Of a stretch of 64,000 nucleotides of DNA, positions 52,559 through 61,816 are shown piece by piece. Under the pieces are notes generated by a model, which did not search any database, had not been told where the DNA came from, and was given only the letters and a program-made list of their open reading frames with translations. The stretch lies in the NCBI RefSeq assembly GCF_900100795.1, contig NZ_FNCO01000019.1:62001-126000 (forward strand), written 5' to 3'. This stretch comes from Pseudomonas abietaniphila. Its GTDB lineage: Bacteria; Pseudomonadota; Gammaproteobacteria; Pseudomonadales; Pseudomonadaceae. Every line of letters begins with the position of its first letter. Within the stretch, counting starts at the first letter, position 1. The position numbers were made by a program, and so were the translations under genes.

Positions 52559-52715
52559 TTGGCAGACTGTTTTTAATGTTGTCATCACAGTATAAGTTCA
52601 AGCGAGTAAACTTGAACAAGTTGGGTCATATCATCCATCAAGTTTATGGTGGGTCGAAATAATTAGGCTTGATAAAAGCTGAACGCGCCGTGCGAGGGTG
52701 CGAGGGAAAGAAATC

Positions 52716-53287
52716 ATGAGCAGCAAGATTTTTTCCATACTGGCATTATTAACAATTGGTATATATGCTTTAGGCCCTCTAACGCCATTAAGTGTTCCAG
52801 CGCCTTCCGTTAAACGAGTAACGACTTCGCCCGGTGCTTCAGATAGTGCAGGTCACGTTGGTGCAGGCGCCGTAGCCCGTAGCGGTGCGGAACATGGGAC
52901 TGCTCGGGTCGCAGCCGACGGTAGCGATCATGATGGCACCAAGTCGTTAGCCGCTGATGGTTCCGACCACGTGGGCGCCGGAGCATTGGCGTCCGATGGA
53001 TCTGATCATGTCAGTGCTGGAGCAGCGTCCGATGGTTCGGATCACGTGGTGCTGGAGCAGTTGCGTCCGATGGTTCGGATCACGTCGGTGCTCGAGCAGT
53101 TGCGTCCGACGGTTCGGATCACGTTGGTGCTGGAGCAGTTGCATCTGATGGATCGGATCACGTGGGTGCTGGCGCAGTTGCGTCTGATGGTTCGGATCAC
53201 GTGGGAGCAAATCAAGTTGCCGGGAATACAACCAAATTTAAGATCGGTGGTATAGGTTCCGATACAGTGGCGTCATTGAACAATTGA
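52716..53287 (+). pseudogene. Secreted 13-residue-repeat protein, frameshifted
   Basis: Starts MSSKIFSILALLTIGIYALG (signal peptide or anchor), then a 39-base repeat encoding VGAGAVASDGSDH, about eight to nine copies. The original frame changes near 53044-53048: CACGTGGTGCTGG lacks one base compared with the other units (CACGTNGGTGCTGG). In the shifted frame the repeats continue and end VAGNTTKFKIGGIGSDTVAS, with a stop at 53285-53287. So either a frameshift, slipped-strand phase variation, or a sequencing error. Without the shift the protein ends at 53255 in non-repeat sequence. Function unknown; the Asp/Ser/His-rich repeats could bind metal. Confidence 0.7.
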
Positions 53288-53297
53288 TCCATACGTG

Positions 53298-53316
53298 AGA
53301 GCGAGGCTGTCGCTCT
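53298..53316 (+). terminator. Hairpin after repeat protein
   Basis: AGAGCGA-GGCTG-TCGCTCT, a seven-pair stem with a five-base loop, 11 bases after the stop, followed by TAAAT. Confidence 0.55.
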
Positions 53317-53488
53317 TAAATATATCTAAAGTTGTAACTGTTTTCCCTCTCACGCTGAGAGTTGGGAAGTTTAACCCAAGGCTGCCAGACCTTAGATCTT
53401 AGTTTGATAAAAACTTCTAGCTCCTGGCCGCAGTTGATGAGTTTCTCGACTCAGTTGCGGCTTTGCGCGCGTTAATAATGAGGTGTAT

Positions 53489-53710
53489 ATGACACATGAT
53501 TCTGCTGCGAACCCATTGAACTCAAGTGTGTCCCTTCCCCAATTTTCACCAGCTGAAATTTTGCCATGGGCGATTTTCATTGGCTTGCTTCTTATGCTGG
53601 GAATTTACTTTGTAGGGGTGGAGCAAGGTGCAATTGCTATTTTTAATGGCGCTTACGTGCACGAGTTCGTACACGACAGTCGCCATCTCTTGGGTTTCCC
53701 CTGCCATTGA
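53489..53710 (+). CDS. cbtB: CbtB cobalt transporter subunit
   Basis: 73 residues with one membrane segment (about 28-46) and the conserved C-terminal His motif VHEFVHDSRHLLGFPCH, diagnostic of CbtB. With CbtA it forms a cobalt transporter, usually under cobalamin control. ATG 53489 has GAGG upstream. I looked for a cobalamin riboswitch before it and found none. cbtA follows after 15 bases. Confidence 0.9.
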   Translation: MTHDSAANPLNSSVSLPQFSPAEILPWAIFIGLLLMLGIYFVGVEQGAIAIFNGAYVHEFVHDSRHLLGFPCH

Positions 53711-53725
53711 TTAAAGGATACTCTC

Positions 53726-54505
53726 ATGATTGGTCGATTGCTCTTGAGGGGTATGTTCGCTGGGCTATTGGCGGGCATCCTGGCTTTCGGGGTCGCTAAG
53801 ATTTACGGTGAGCCCCCGCTCTCCCGATCTATCGCGGTAGAGGAGAGCGCAGAGCATGCACATGGAGATGCAGTCCCCCTGCATGTTCATGGTGCTGCAG
53901 AACCGGCTCATGTGCATAAAAAAACAGACTCGTCAAATGAGGAAGAACTGGTCAGTCGCCGTGTGCAAAGCACCGTTGGACTGTTCACTGGCATTGCTGT
54001 CTACAGCATTTCCCTGGGAGGTATTTTTGCCTTGGTTTTTGCTTATTCGTTAGGTCGGTTCGGGCGAATTAGACCGCGTAGTTTATCCCTGTTGCTGGCG
54101 CTCGCCGCATTTGTCGCGGTGATTTTGATTCCTGCATTGAAATACCCTCCTAACCCACCTCCTGCGGGATTGTTGGAGACGATTGGAAAACGAACAACAC
54201 TGTTTTTTCTTATGATGCTCGTTTCTATCTCGGCAATGGTCATCTCGATGTCAGCGGGGAGAAAATTAGTGGTACGTTTTGGCCGAGTTGCCGGCACAGT
54301 TAGAGCGGCGATAATGTATTTGATAATTGTCGCATTAGCGGGCTATCTCTTCCCAAGTGTTGACGAAGTTCCTGAGAGTTTCTCAGTATCGTTACTCATT
54401 GAGTTTCGAGTTGCGTCCATGGGCATCCAATTAGTGCTCTGGGCAAGCATGGCGCTTATTTTTGGTTGGTATGCTGATCGAGCACTGAAGTCTTACAGGT
54501 GGTAG
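53726..54505 (+). CDS. cbtA: CbtA cobalt transporter subunit
   Basis: 259 residues with five to six membrane segments and a His-rich loop (HAHGDAVPLHVHG...HVHKK, about 44-70) between the first and second. The GEPPLSRSIAVEE segment after the first membrane helix is typical of CbtA. Likely binds and imports cobalt with CbtB. Second cobalt system of the region, 6 kb from the NiCoT permease. Confidence 0.9.
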   Translation: MIGRLLLRGMFAGLLAGILAFGVAKIYGEPPLSRSIAVEESAEHAHGDAVPLHVHGAAEPAHVHKKTDSSNEEELVSRRVQSTVGLFTGIAVYSISLGGIFALVFAYSLGRFGRIRPRSLSLLLALAAFVAVILIPALKYPPNPPPAGLLETIGKRTTLFFLMMLVSISAMVISMSAGRKLVVRFGRVAGTVRAAIMYLIIVALAGYLFPSVDEVPESFSVSLLIEFRVASMGIQLVLWASMALIFGWYADRALKSYRW

Positions 54506-54604
54506 TTGTGCTGCAATGAAGGTTTGCCCTGTTTTGAGTTGTTAGTTTGTTGGGCATTTCCTATAAGTCTTTCAATCGGGATAATTCGCGTAGGATTAAG
54601 TGGT

Positions 54605-54946
54605 ATGTTTTATAATTGGACTGAGTTGCTACCTAACATTAAGAAAGCCTTCGCAGATTTGGGTAAGAGTAATCCGAAGATGGTGAAGGCTTACATGGCA
54701 TTGGGTGAGGCCGCTGCCGAAAATAATGTACTTGACGTCAAGACGCGAGAGCTGATAGCTATCGCGGTGGCGATCACCACCAGGTGTGATAGTTGCATTG
54801 GGGTTCACACGGACGCAGCCATTAAAGCGGGTGCAACCCGAGAGGAAATTGCTGCCACGCTGGCGACTGCTATTTCACTCAATGCCGGTGCTGCATATAT
54901 TTATTCACTACGCGCTTTAGAAGCACACGACACGTTGAAAGGGTAA
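54605..54946 (+). CDS. AhpD/carboxymuconolactone decarboxylase-family protein
   Basis: 113 residues with the AhpD-like CxxC in RCDSCIGVHTDAAIKAG (about 59-75), typical of peroxidase-linked thiol reductases. ATG 54605 starts MFYNWTELLPNI; the open frame upstream (54506) is unsupported. Lies 99 bases after cbtA. Role in peroxide or alkyl-hydroperoxide defence probable. Confidence 0.85.
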   Translation: MFYNWTELLPNIKKAFADLGKSNPKMVKAYMALGEAAAENNVLDVKTRELIAIAVAITTRCDSCIGVHTDAAIKAGATREEIAATLATAISLNAGAAYIYSLRALEAHDTLKG

Positions 54947-55257
54947 TGCCTAGGACTTTGACCATGCCAGGCAATCTCTGTAATTAAGGTGTGGTTCGAG
55001 GTACGAAATCTTCATCTACTGTTGAGGTTTTTTCGCTACGAACAAATTTCCAGTCCGAGAGCGGAAGAGTCGCTGCGCTTCACGCAGAGGGGAGGGCGAA
55101 CGATCGTGAATGTCGCTGAACATCTGCGTGAACCGCTTAATTAGAACCGCTGTTCATTCGGATTTTACCGGTTATATTACTGTTATATCGAAAACGTGGC
55201 CTGGGGTAAAACTCGAACTCTTTCGCCTACTCCTGCACCTAATCATGGAGTATACCC
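54947..55257. other. Intergenic stretch
   Basis: 311 bases with no supported gene. The AT-rich end (55165-55200) probably contains the promoter of the antiporter. Confidence 0.45.
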
Positions 55258-57066
55258 ATGCCTAATGAAGGCAATCTTTTGCAAGCCGCTGTCGTGTTTC
55301 TGTTTGCGGCCGTGCTGGCCGTGCCCTTGGCAAAACGCATGCAACTGGGAGCGGTGTTAGGGTATCTGCTTGCTGGGGTGATTATTGGCCCTTCCTCGCT
55401 AGGCCTAATTGGCAATCCGCAAAACGCCGCTCACATCTCGGAACTCGGCGTAGTATTGCTATTGTTCATCATCGGTCTTGAGTTATCGCCTCGACGGTTG
55501 TGGGTGATGCGCAAATCAGTATTTGGTATCGGCTTGGCGCAGGTTCTGCTCACTGGAACAATTTTGGGCATGCTGGCGCTGTTTGTATTCGGGCAGCCGT
55601 TAAACAGCGCGATCGTACTAGGCCTTGGGCTCGCTCTGTCGTCCACCGCCTTCGGTCTGCAGAACTTGGCCGAGCGCAAGGAGTTGACAAGTCCACATGG
55701 CAGGCTGGCCTTTGCGATCTTGCTGTTCCAAGACATTGCCGCTATTCCACTGATGGCCATCGTACCGACATTGTCTGGAGGCGATTCGGACGTCAGCGTC
55801 GCTCAGGGTGTGAGTCAGAGTTTGCGCGCACTAGGGAGCATCGCGATCGTGGTGATTGGAGGGCGCTATTTGTTGCGCCCAATCTTCCGTGTCGTAGCGA
55901 AAACCAAATTGCCGGAAGTCTCTACCGCCACCGCACTATTAGTAGTGATCGGCACTGCGTGGCTGATGGATCTGGCGGGTATTTCGATGGCATTAGGCGC
56001 ATTCCTTGCCGGCCTTTTGCTAGCGGACTCCGAATACCGGCACGAGTTAGAGTCGCAGATCGAGCCGTTCAAAGGGCTCTTGCTTGGACTTTTCTTCATG
56101 AGCGTCGGCATGGGCGCCAACATTGACCTGCTGATGCGTGAACCTATCGTGGTGCTCGGGTTTACCGTGTTGCTGATCTCCGTCAAGATGCCACTGCTCT
56201 TTATTGTGGGACGGCTGGCAGGGGGCTTGAAAAAGGTATGTGCCGTTCGTTTAGGTCTAGTGCTGGCTGCGGGTGGTGAGTTTGCTTTTGTCGTGTTCAA
56301 GATCGGCCGTGACCATGGGATATTCGATTCGCGCCTTTATGATCTGTTGGTGTTGGCAATCACGTTGTCCATGGCCCTCACGCCATTGCTGTTACTGGTA
56401 AGCAGATGGTTGGTGAGATCCAGAGAGCAACCGGCCGTAGTGCCGCAGACATACCGGGCGATAGATGCTGACGAACCCCGTGTGGTGATCGCCGGGATGG
56501 GACGTATGGGCCAGGTTGTTGCCCGCATCCTGCGCGCTCAGAACATCAAGTTCGTTGCGCTCGATACATCGGTGGAGACCATCGAGCTGTCTCGCAGCTT
56601 CAGCGGTGTGCCGGTGTTCTATGGCGACCCTATGCGTCAGGAAATCCTCAGCGCAGCCAAAGTCGAGCAAGCCGAGTTTTTCGTGATTGCTACCGATGAC
56701 CCGGACGCCAATATCAAGACCGCCGAACTGGTGCACAAGCTCTACCCACATATCAAAATTATTGCCCGCGCCCGTAATCGTCAGCATGTCCACCGGCTTA
56801 TGGACATCGGTGCTCATGCAGTGCGGGAAACCTATCATTCGAGCCTGGAAATGAGCCGACACACACTGATGGCGCTGGGCTTGACCCAGGCCCAGGCAGA
56901 CGCGCGTATCCATCGCTTCACGCTTCACGACGAACAACTGCTCAAGGCCCAGCATGCAGTTTACGATGACGCGACCAAAGTCATGCAGACCGCGCAGGAG
57001 GCGCGTGCGGATCTGGCAAGGCTGTTTGAGTTGGATGAGGCTGTAGAAAACTCCGTTGTAAAGTAA
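55258..57066 (+). CDS. Kef-type monovalent cation:proton antiporter with TrkA-N domain
   Basis: 602 residues: twelve to thirteen membrane segments of the CPA2 family (LGAVLGYLLAGVIIGPS, ELGVVLLLFIIGLELSP, LFQDIAAIPLMAI), then a cytosolic Rossmann domain from about residue 408 (VVIAGMGRMGQVVARIL). Similar to KefB/KefC, potassium efflux systems gated by glutathione adducts of electrophiles. Consistent with the electrophile or oxidative theme. No kefF/kefG-like subunit seen nearby; WrbA-like flavoproteins are related to those. Confidence 0.9.
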   Translation: MPNEGNLLQAAVVFLFAAVLAVPLAKRMQLGAVLGYLLAGVIIGPSSLGLIGNPQNAAHISELGVVLLLFIIGLELSPRRLWVMRKSVFGIGLAQVLLTGTILGMLALFVFGQPLNSAIVLGLGLALSSTAFGLQNLAERKELTSPHGRLAFAILLFQDIAAIPLMAIVPTLSGGDSDVSVAQGVSQSLRALGSIAIVVIGGRYLLRPIFRVVAKTKLPEVSTATALLVVIGTAWLMDLAGISMALGAFLAGLLLADSEYRHELESQIEPFKGLLLGLFFMSVGMGANIDLLMREPIVVLGFTVLLISVKMPLLFIVGRLAGGLKKVCAVRLGLVLAAGGEFAFVVFKIGRDHGIFDSRLYDLLVLAITLSMALTPLLLLVSRWLVRSREQPAVVPQTYRAIDADEPRVVIAGMGRMGQVVARILRAQNIKFVALDTSVETIELSRSFSGVPVFYGDPMRQEILSAAKVEQAEFFVIATDDPDANIKTAELVHKLYPHIKIIARARNRQHVHRLMDIGAHAVRETYHSSLEMSRHTLMALGLTQAQADARIHRFTLHDEQLLKAQHAVYDDATKVMQTAQEARADLARLFELDEAVENSVVK

Positions 57067-57891
57067 GGTGGCATTGAGCCGTCATGGGGGCCCGAGCCAT
57101 CGGCCCTGCTGGTAAGGCGAGCGTTCGATCTGCTTGAAGCCGTCCAACCGTGGGGCTATAACGGCATTCCACCATAGGCTGTAACAGCTCAACTGAGACA
57201 CCCAGAGAGTTTCAGCGTTAAGCGAGAGTGGTGATTAGTCAGCCTTTCGAATCTGGATCGCTAGCGGCTTTCCAAGCGTTCTGGGCCCGATACTTCGAGT
57301 GCGATAGGCCGGTTGGAGCAGAAGCACGATTTCGTCCTGATCGTTGGTATCTGGGAACCAATGTATCAATTCGACGTTAGAACGTTTGGACTCGCTAAGA
57401 ACACGATTGAGTACCATCTTGGCAGCGGCCTAAAAAAGTGATTAGCGATCTAGCTCTTTTGATGCGCCTGTCGACCTCTGCGCCTTATTCTTCGCTGGCG
57501 TCCAAGCTGCCGATGTCACCGAATTAACGAGACGCGTCGGGATAGGCGCCACCTGCAAGCGTTGTCGTCATATCGCAATATGCCAGGAACTGCCAGCCGC
57601 CTGAGATTGACCCAGGCCACGGAAAATATTCCGATGATTTGCCGCTGATGCGGTGTTCCCGGCTCACCCGGTTGAGATTAGAGTCAAAGTTCGATATTGC
57701 TGTTTTACCTAGGGCGGCGCAGCCGCCGTTGCGGACACGGGGAAGGGCGCTTGAGATCCGTACCTACCAAGTACACGTCAGTCTTCAAATCTGAGCATGC
57801 CCGCATCGTGCCCATGGTGTATCGCCAAAGCCGTAAAGACTGACGCTCGGACGACGTCAACCGACCGCGACGTTCTGGATAAGGATGTTGT
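57067..57891. other. Gene-poor stretch
   Basis: About 825 bases. One minus-strand open frame at 57235-57417 (60 residues, ends LAIQIRKAD, contains HWFPDTNDQDEIVLLLQPAY) has protein-like composition and may be a small gene or remnant; no family recognised. Nothing else supported. Confidence 0.45.
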
Positions 57892-58518
57892 CTAGCGCCC
57901 TTCGTTTTTGAACAGGCTTAACGCGGTTCTGCACGCAGACTTGAGCCTTGGTGGTACTTGGGCGACAGCTGCTAAACCGTCCTCCCGTTTTGCGCGTGCA
58001 AGGATCGATTTCAAATCATCCTCAGGTTCAACAGGCCGACCTAACAAGATATCTGTGTACGCGGAAGTTAAAAAACGGTTCTCACCTTTAGCTTTGGCAG
58101 CTTTGTTATCGGCAAAAGCTTTATCCCCAATAGACGTTCTCACGCCTAGGTAGACCATCTTGCGAGTGGTGGTGCTTACACCACTTTCTTGCATCGCCAG
58201 GTACAGAACTGCGTCAGCTTCATCCTTACTGCAGGTTTGATCCCAGTACAAATAATCGTGAATTATGGCTGCCGCCATAGAACGATCGATGGGCGACTCC
58301 CACCACCACAGAGGCCTTGGAATGCTGGCTAGATCCGTGATGAATCCCTTAGGTACCTCTATCACCTCGTTGGTTTGTTGAATGCGGTAAACCAGGGGGT
58401 GAGAGACGATGAAAATACCATCTCCTAGGCGCGCTACAGATGGGGGGCTTGGTGAGACACATGCGACAAGCAGAGCTGTTAAGGCTACTAGGAAAATAAG
58501 CGTGCGATTTCGATTCAC
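57892..58518 (-). CDS. DUF1353 family lipoprotein
   Basis: 208 residues. The N-terminus VNRNRTLIFLVALTALLVAC is a lipoprotein signal with lipobox LVAC. The DUF1353 part contains VPKGFITDLASIPRPLWWW and the AAIIHDYLYW segment. DUF1353 occurs in phages and accessory loci; function unknown. GTG 58518 has GGAG upstream. Possible His/Asp metal site in IIHDYLYW. Confidence 0.8.
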   Translation of the reverse strand: MNRNRTLIFLVALTALLVACVSPSPPSVARLGDGIFIVSHPLVYRIQQTNEVIEVPKGFITDLASIPRPLWWWESPIDRSMAAAIIHDYLYWDQTCSKDEADAVLYLAMQESGVSTTTRKMVYLGVRTSIGDKAFADNKAAKAKGENRFLTSAYTDILLGRPVEPEDDLKSILARAKREDGLAAVAQVPPRLKSACRTALSLFKNEGR

Positions 58519-59251
58519 TATGAGTGCTCCAGAGCTGACAGGGAATTGTGTTTCTCTCCGTCCTTGCCGCACTATTAGTGAGACAGCCCTCATCAGAAAG
58601 AAGTGGTGCTGGCCCTCAGCGTAGTAGCAAGCTATCGAGTCAGCGAGTTTTCCTCAGCCGACTGCGCTTATCTACGTCGTCATCCCCGAGGCATGAGTCC
58701 GCTCCCTTTCGATCTGAGCTTCTTTTGCCATTCCAGCTTGGATGCTGCCACACCAAATTACCGCGTATAGCAAAGGTTTCACCCTGAGGGGAGATGCCTA
58801 CGGCAGTGTCGTTCAGACAGGCGAGGCCGAAACTGTTACGCAGCCTGCTAGAGCTACCAACTGAAACTGAAAATTCAAAGGTGTTCAGCTGTAATCACTA
58901 CAGATTCTAAGGATGGAAAACGCTTAAGTTTCGATCTGCTACCTGACCCGGTGGAAGAATTTGTATCTCGCTTTTGATTTACTAAGATGTCCAAACGCGT
59001 CCAGCTAATCGGGACGCGAAACGCTGGACAATCCTGGTCGTTAGCTGCTCCAAGAGGAGTGGATTGCCATATGAGGCACTGTTTCTCCGGCTGGTCTGGG
59101 GGGCGACGGGGAGGGTGAGGACTAATCGATATTCATGAGCGATGTTGGGCTTGATCGTTCTTCCTTCGAGCTCAGCTCTGGTGAGGCTGTAAGGCATCCA
59201 GCGCATGCAATGATTAACAGTGGGCACGCAGCGTAATTGGACGAAAATAAA
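58519..59251. other. Intergenic stretch, no gene supported
   Basis: About 730 bases; open frames have no start signals or recognisable products. Confidence 0.4.
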
Positions 59252-59572
59252 ATGAGCATTACTGATTTTCAGCGATTGTCTGCTTCTCAGAGCGAGTTGG
59301 TGCTCTCCTATCAACACGCGATAAAAGCTTTGGATTTCCTGCAGGCTAAAGGAGCTTCGCTGCTGGCATGGGAAGGATGGCTAAGATATCCGAATGGCAC
59401 CTTGGGCCATTCCTGTGACTACCAAGGTTGCGGCGACCTGTCGAAGCTTGAAGTGTCGGAAGGGTACCGCTTTGCCAAGCAAACAATCAGGGTTGCACAT
59501 GAAGAATATGAGGCTCAGGGCAAAAACGCCGAATTGCTTTTCTGCATCACATCGGAGCCGCTATCGAATTGA
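59252..59572 (+). CDS. Small orphan protein, 106 residues
   Basis: Unrecognised soluble protein: helical start (SASQSELVLSYQHAIKALDF), a central GHSCDYQGCGDLSK segment with two Cys and a helical end. ATG 59252 follows a weak site. Overlaps the convergent small gene by 12 bases. Confidence 0.55.
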   Translation: MSITDFQRLSASQSELVLSYQHAIKALDFLQAKGASLLAWEGWLRYPNGTLGHSCDYQGCGDLSKLEVSEGYRFAKQTIRVAHEEYEAQGKNAELLFCITSEPLSN

Positions 59573-59776
59573 AGCTTTGAGCACTCTCAGCTCCGCCATC
59601 AAAGCATCGTTCATTGCTACCAACGTCCGAGCATCACCCTTGAGTCTTCTGATGTCTGCCCATGCTTCATGGAGCTCATCGACAAGCATGAGGCATTGGT
59701 GTTGATAGCTTTCGAGCTCAGTGGGTACACCTAGGTCGAAGGCTGAATCTTCAGGGAAGTAAGTGGTATCAGTCAT
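59561..59776 (-). CDS. Small helical orphan protein, 71 residues
   Basis: Unrecognised. Acidic N-terminus then a long amphipathic helix (ECLMLVDEL-like, RRLKGDARTLVAMNDALMAE) of coiled-coil type. Convergent overlap with the gene to the left. GGAG-like bases upstream (GGCATTCTCCC on the minus strand reads GGGAGAATGCC) support translation poorly. Confidence 0.5.
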   Translation of the reverse strand: MTDTTYFPEDSAFDLGVPTELESYQHQCLMLVDELHEAWADIRRLKGDARTLVAMNDALMAELRVLKASIR

Positions 59777-59894
59777 GGGAGAATGCCGTTAGGAGTACAT
59801 TTGTTCTCTTTCTAGGTTAGGCTCAGACGCTGGATGGATCAACAGTGTTTTGACGAATGGGATCAGTCGAAGAAAAAGTGTAATTTTACCCGGG

Positions 59895-59999
59895 GCGTGC
59901 CCTACGGGCCGGCTGTCGTGAACCAAGCCACACGCTGCGCGGATGTCTTGGCCCTATCGGGCTTCCATCCTTCACGCCTGCGCGCTCCGCTTGCTGCTC
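59895..59999 (+). repeat. Dispersed structured repeat, copy D
   Basis: GCCC-TAC-GGGC hairpin, GGCTGTCGTGAACCAAGCC, variable section, CTTGGCCC-TATCGGGCTTCC and TGCGCGCTCCGCTTGC. About 70 bases before a membrane protein gene. Separated by 27-36 kb from the other copies, same orientation. Confidence 0.85.
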
Positions 60000-60068
60000 A
60001 CAAACGACGTCAGCTCTATCCCTTACGAGTGGGCTCGGGCACATCAGAAACACCTTCGGAAGAAATGC

Positions 60069-60887
60069 ATGGAGCAGATGGACAGTACGATCAAGGCCGC
60101 AGGCTTCACCCTCATGATCGTCATCATAGTCGTCTTGGTGTGGCGCTACCGCGATCCGTGGCACGAAGAGTTCGAGTCTAAATTCAAACGTGCTTTAGCC
60201 AGCCTGAACATCAGCGATCATGAGCTCATTATTGATCGAGTCATCAGTCCGAGGGGGGGCCATGTCGCAGAGGTCTATCGGATCCTCCGAGATCCAGACG
60301 ATAGGTATTTTCTGTTCATGCAGACCGGGGATTCACCCGGGATACTGAAGCCGCTTACGAAAGAGCGAGCGCTCTTGGCAGCCAAGCTGAGTGGTTTCGG
60401 ACAAGCAGCTCATATTGAACCGATATCTCCAAATGAAGGGAGTTGGACATCTGGCTCCGAGTCTGAACGCGCATCATGGGGCAACGTAGAAGGTGAGCCG
60501 GAAACGACGCAAGACGCACCGCCTGTACCGACGGGTATGCGGTCAACCTTGCACACCGTGCTGGTTAAGCTGTGTCTGTATCTTGTGATCTGGCCCAACA
60601 TCATCCTCACATCCATCTTCACCATTGTCGGAATGTTAGCGCCGCCGGTGCTGATGTTCGTGCTCATTGGTTGGTGGGGGTTAGGCATTATTGGTGATCC
60701 ACCGCAGGTTTGTCGGGAAGTGGCACCAGCCTGGTCAAGCTGTGTGGTGGGGATTACTGATGGCAAGCCTCTTCGTCGTTGGTATTGGCTATGGTGGAGG
60801 CGTCGCCAAGCTGATGGCTCCCTCGACTTATTGGTTGCTGGCCTCGTGTATACCGGTCTCTGGCTACTGGGCGTGGCTCAGCTATAA
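60069..60887 (+). CDS. Membrane protein of unknown function
   Basis: 272 residues: one N-terminal membrane segment (about 10-24), a soluble section of about 140 residues, then two to three C-terminal hydrophobic segments (LVIWPNIILTSIFTIVG, LLVAGLVYTGLWLLGVA). ATG 60069 chosen because the frame further upstream runs through repeat D. No family recognised. Confidence 0.6.
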   Translation: MEQMDSTIKAAGFTLMIVIIVVLVWRYRDPWHEEFESKFKRALASLNISDHELIIDRVISPRGGHVAEVYRILRDPDDRYFLFMQTGDSPGILKPLTKERALLAAKLSGFGQAAHIEPISPNEGSWTSGSESERASWGNVEGEPETTQDAPPVPTGMRSTLHTVLVKLCLYLVIWPNIILTSIFTIVGMLAPPVLMFVLIGWWGLGIIGDPPQVCREVAPAWSSCVVGITDGKPLRRWYWLWWRRRQADGSLDLLVAGLVYTGLWLLGVAQL

Positions 60888-61080
60888 GGGGTTTCGGTTT
60901 TGAGATCGGCCTCGTGCCGATAGGTCTACTGGCTTGGCGTGCAGTGTCCTTCTATTGGGGGATCTAGATTGAAAAGGGTCGTCCCATTGCACGTTTTCAA
61001 AGTGCTTTTAGGGCTGGTGTCCATGGAGAAATGCATGGTTCTGGGTACGCGGGCCTTTAAGTGATTGCCGAGGAGTAGTG

Positions 61081-61401
61081 ATGGGGCCAAAAACCGCAGA
61101 GTTAATCCGCGTTCTTGACCAGATCGCTTCGCTCTTGAATAAGGAGGGGGTGGATCACTGGTGCCGATGGGCTTGCAAAGCCCGCGCCCGATTACTCGAT
61201 TCCGACTATTCGGGGATCGAGTACGTTCTATCCGCTTACGGTGGGATGGGGTCGTTCAATGACCTCGTTCTTGGACAAAAGTATGAGGACGGCATGTTCA
61301 GCACCACACCCGACTACGTTTTCCTAAACGACAAGCTCGAAAAACTCCGTTCAGATGCAGGACGGCTCGCAGAGGAAATTCGCATGTCGCAGAAACCGTG
61401 A
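61081..61401 (+). CDS. Small protein with GGMGSFNDL motif (DUF6966-like)
   Basis: 106 residues. YGGMGSFNDLVLGQKY with an earlier HWCRWACKARARLLDSDYSG fits a family of small orphan or immunity-type proteins that I recall as DUF6966; identity not certain. ATG 61081 has GAGGAG upstream. Single gene between the membrane protein and the next small gene. Could be an immunity gene detached from its toxin. Confidence 0.6.
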   Translation: MGPKTAELIRVLDQIASLLNKEGVDHWCRWACKARARLLDSDYSGIEYVLSAYGGMGSFNDLVLGQKYEDGMFSTTPDYVFLNDKLEKLRSDAGRLAEEIRMSQKP

Positions 61402-61498
61402 GTATCCAGCGTTTCTGACATCCCTCACGATCCGATTGCTGACCTCACCAAGCCTTAGACCTCTGATACCTACAACCAAGAAGAGAGCTTATCTATAG

Positions 61499-61813
61499 AT
61501 GGCGTACGAAATTCACATCTACCGCTCAGACGAAATCTCCTTAGAAGAATGGCTTTCGCTCTGTGCCCAAGATCAATCCATTCAACTCACTAATGAGATT
61601 TCGGGGACGAATCCGAGTACCGGGCAGGTAATCACCATTGCCGACCGCAACGCGGCAATTTGGACTTCGCCGGAATCGGGTCAAAAGTGGATTTTCGACT
61701 ATCGCCGAGGAGAGATTTCCTTTGCCCACAGCGATGCGGCATTGAGCAAAGCCAGAGACATTGCTGGCGTTTTGGGTGCAAGCCTTAGAGGCGACGAAGG
61801 GGAGGAGTATTGA
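61499..61813 (+). CDS. Small orphan protein, 104 residues
   Basis: Unrecognised. Start MAYEIHIYRSDEISLEEWLS is like that of several small polymorphic-toxin immunity proteins (an N-terminal strand followed by the ISLEEW helix). The gene is 3 bases before the acetyltransferase ATG, so coupled to it. Confidence 0.6.
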   Translation: MAYEIHIYRSDEISLEEWLSLCAQDQSIQLTNEISGTNPSTGQVITIADRNAAIWTSPESGQKWIFDYRRGEISFAHSDAALSKARDIAGVLGASLRGDEGEEY

Positions 61814-61816
61814 CCA

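Noticed and set aside
52925..53215. Regular 39-base repeats that could suggest a CRISPR array
   Set aside because: No unique spacers; the units are contiguous coding repeats and translate to a consistent peptide.
53288..53488. Possible cobalamin riboswitch before cbtB
   Set aside because: A GCTGCCAGACC string is present but the conserved GCCGGTG, AATCCGG and CACTGT blocks found before the NiCoT gene are missing.
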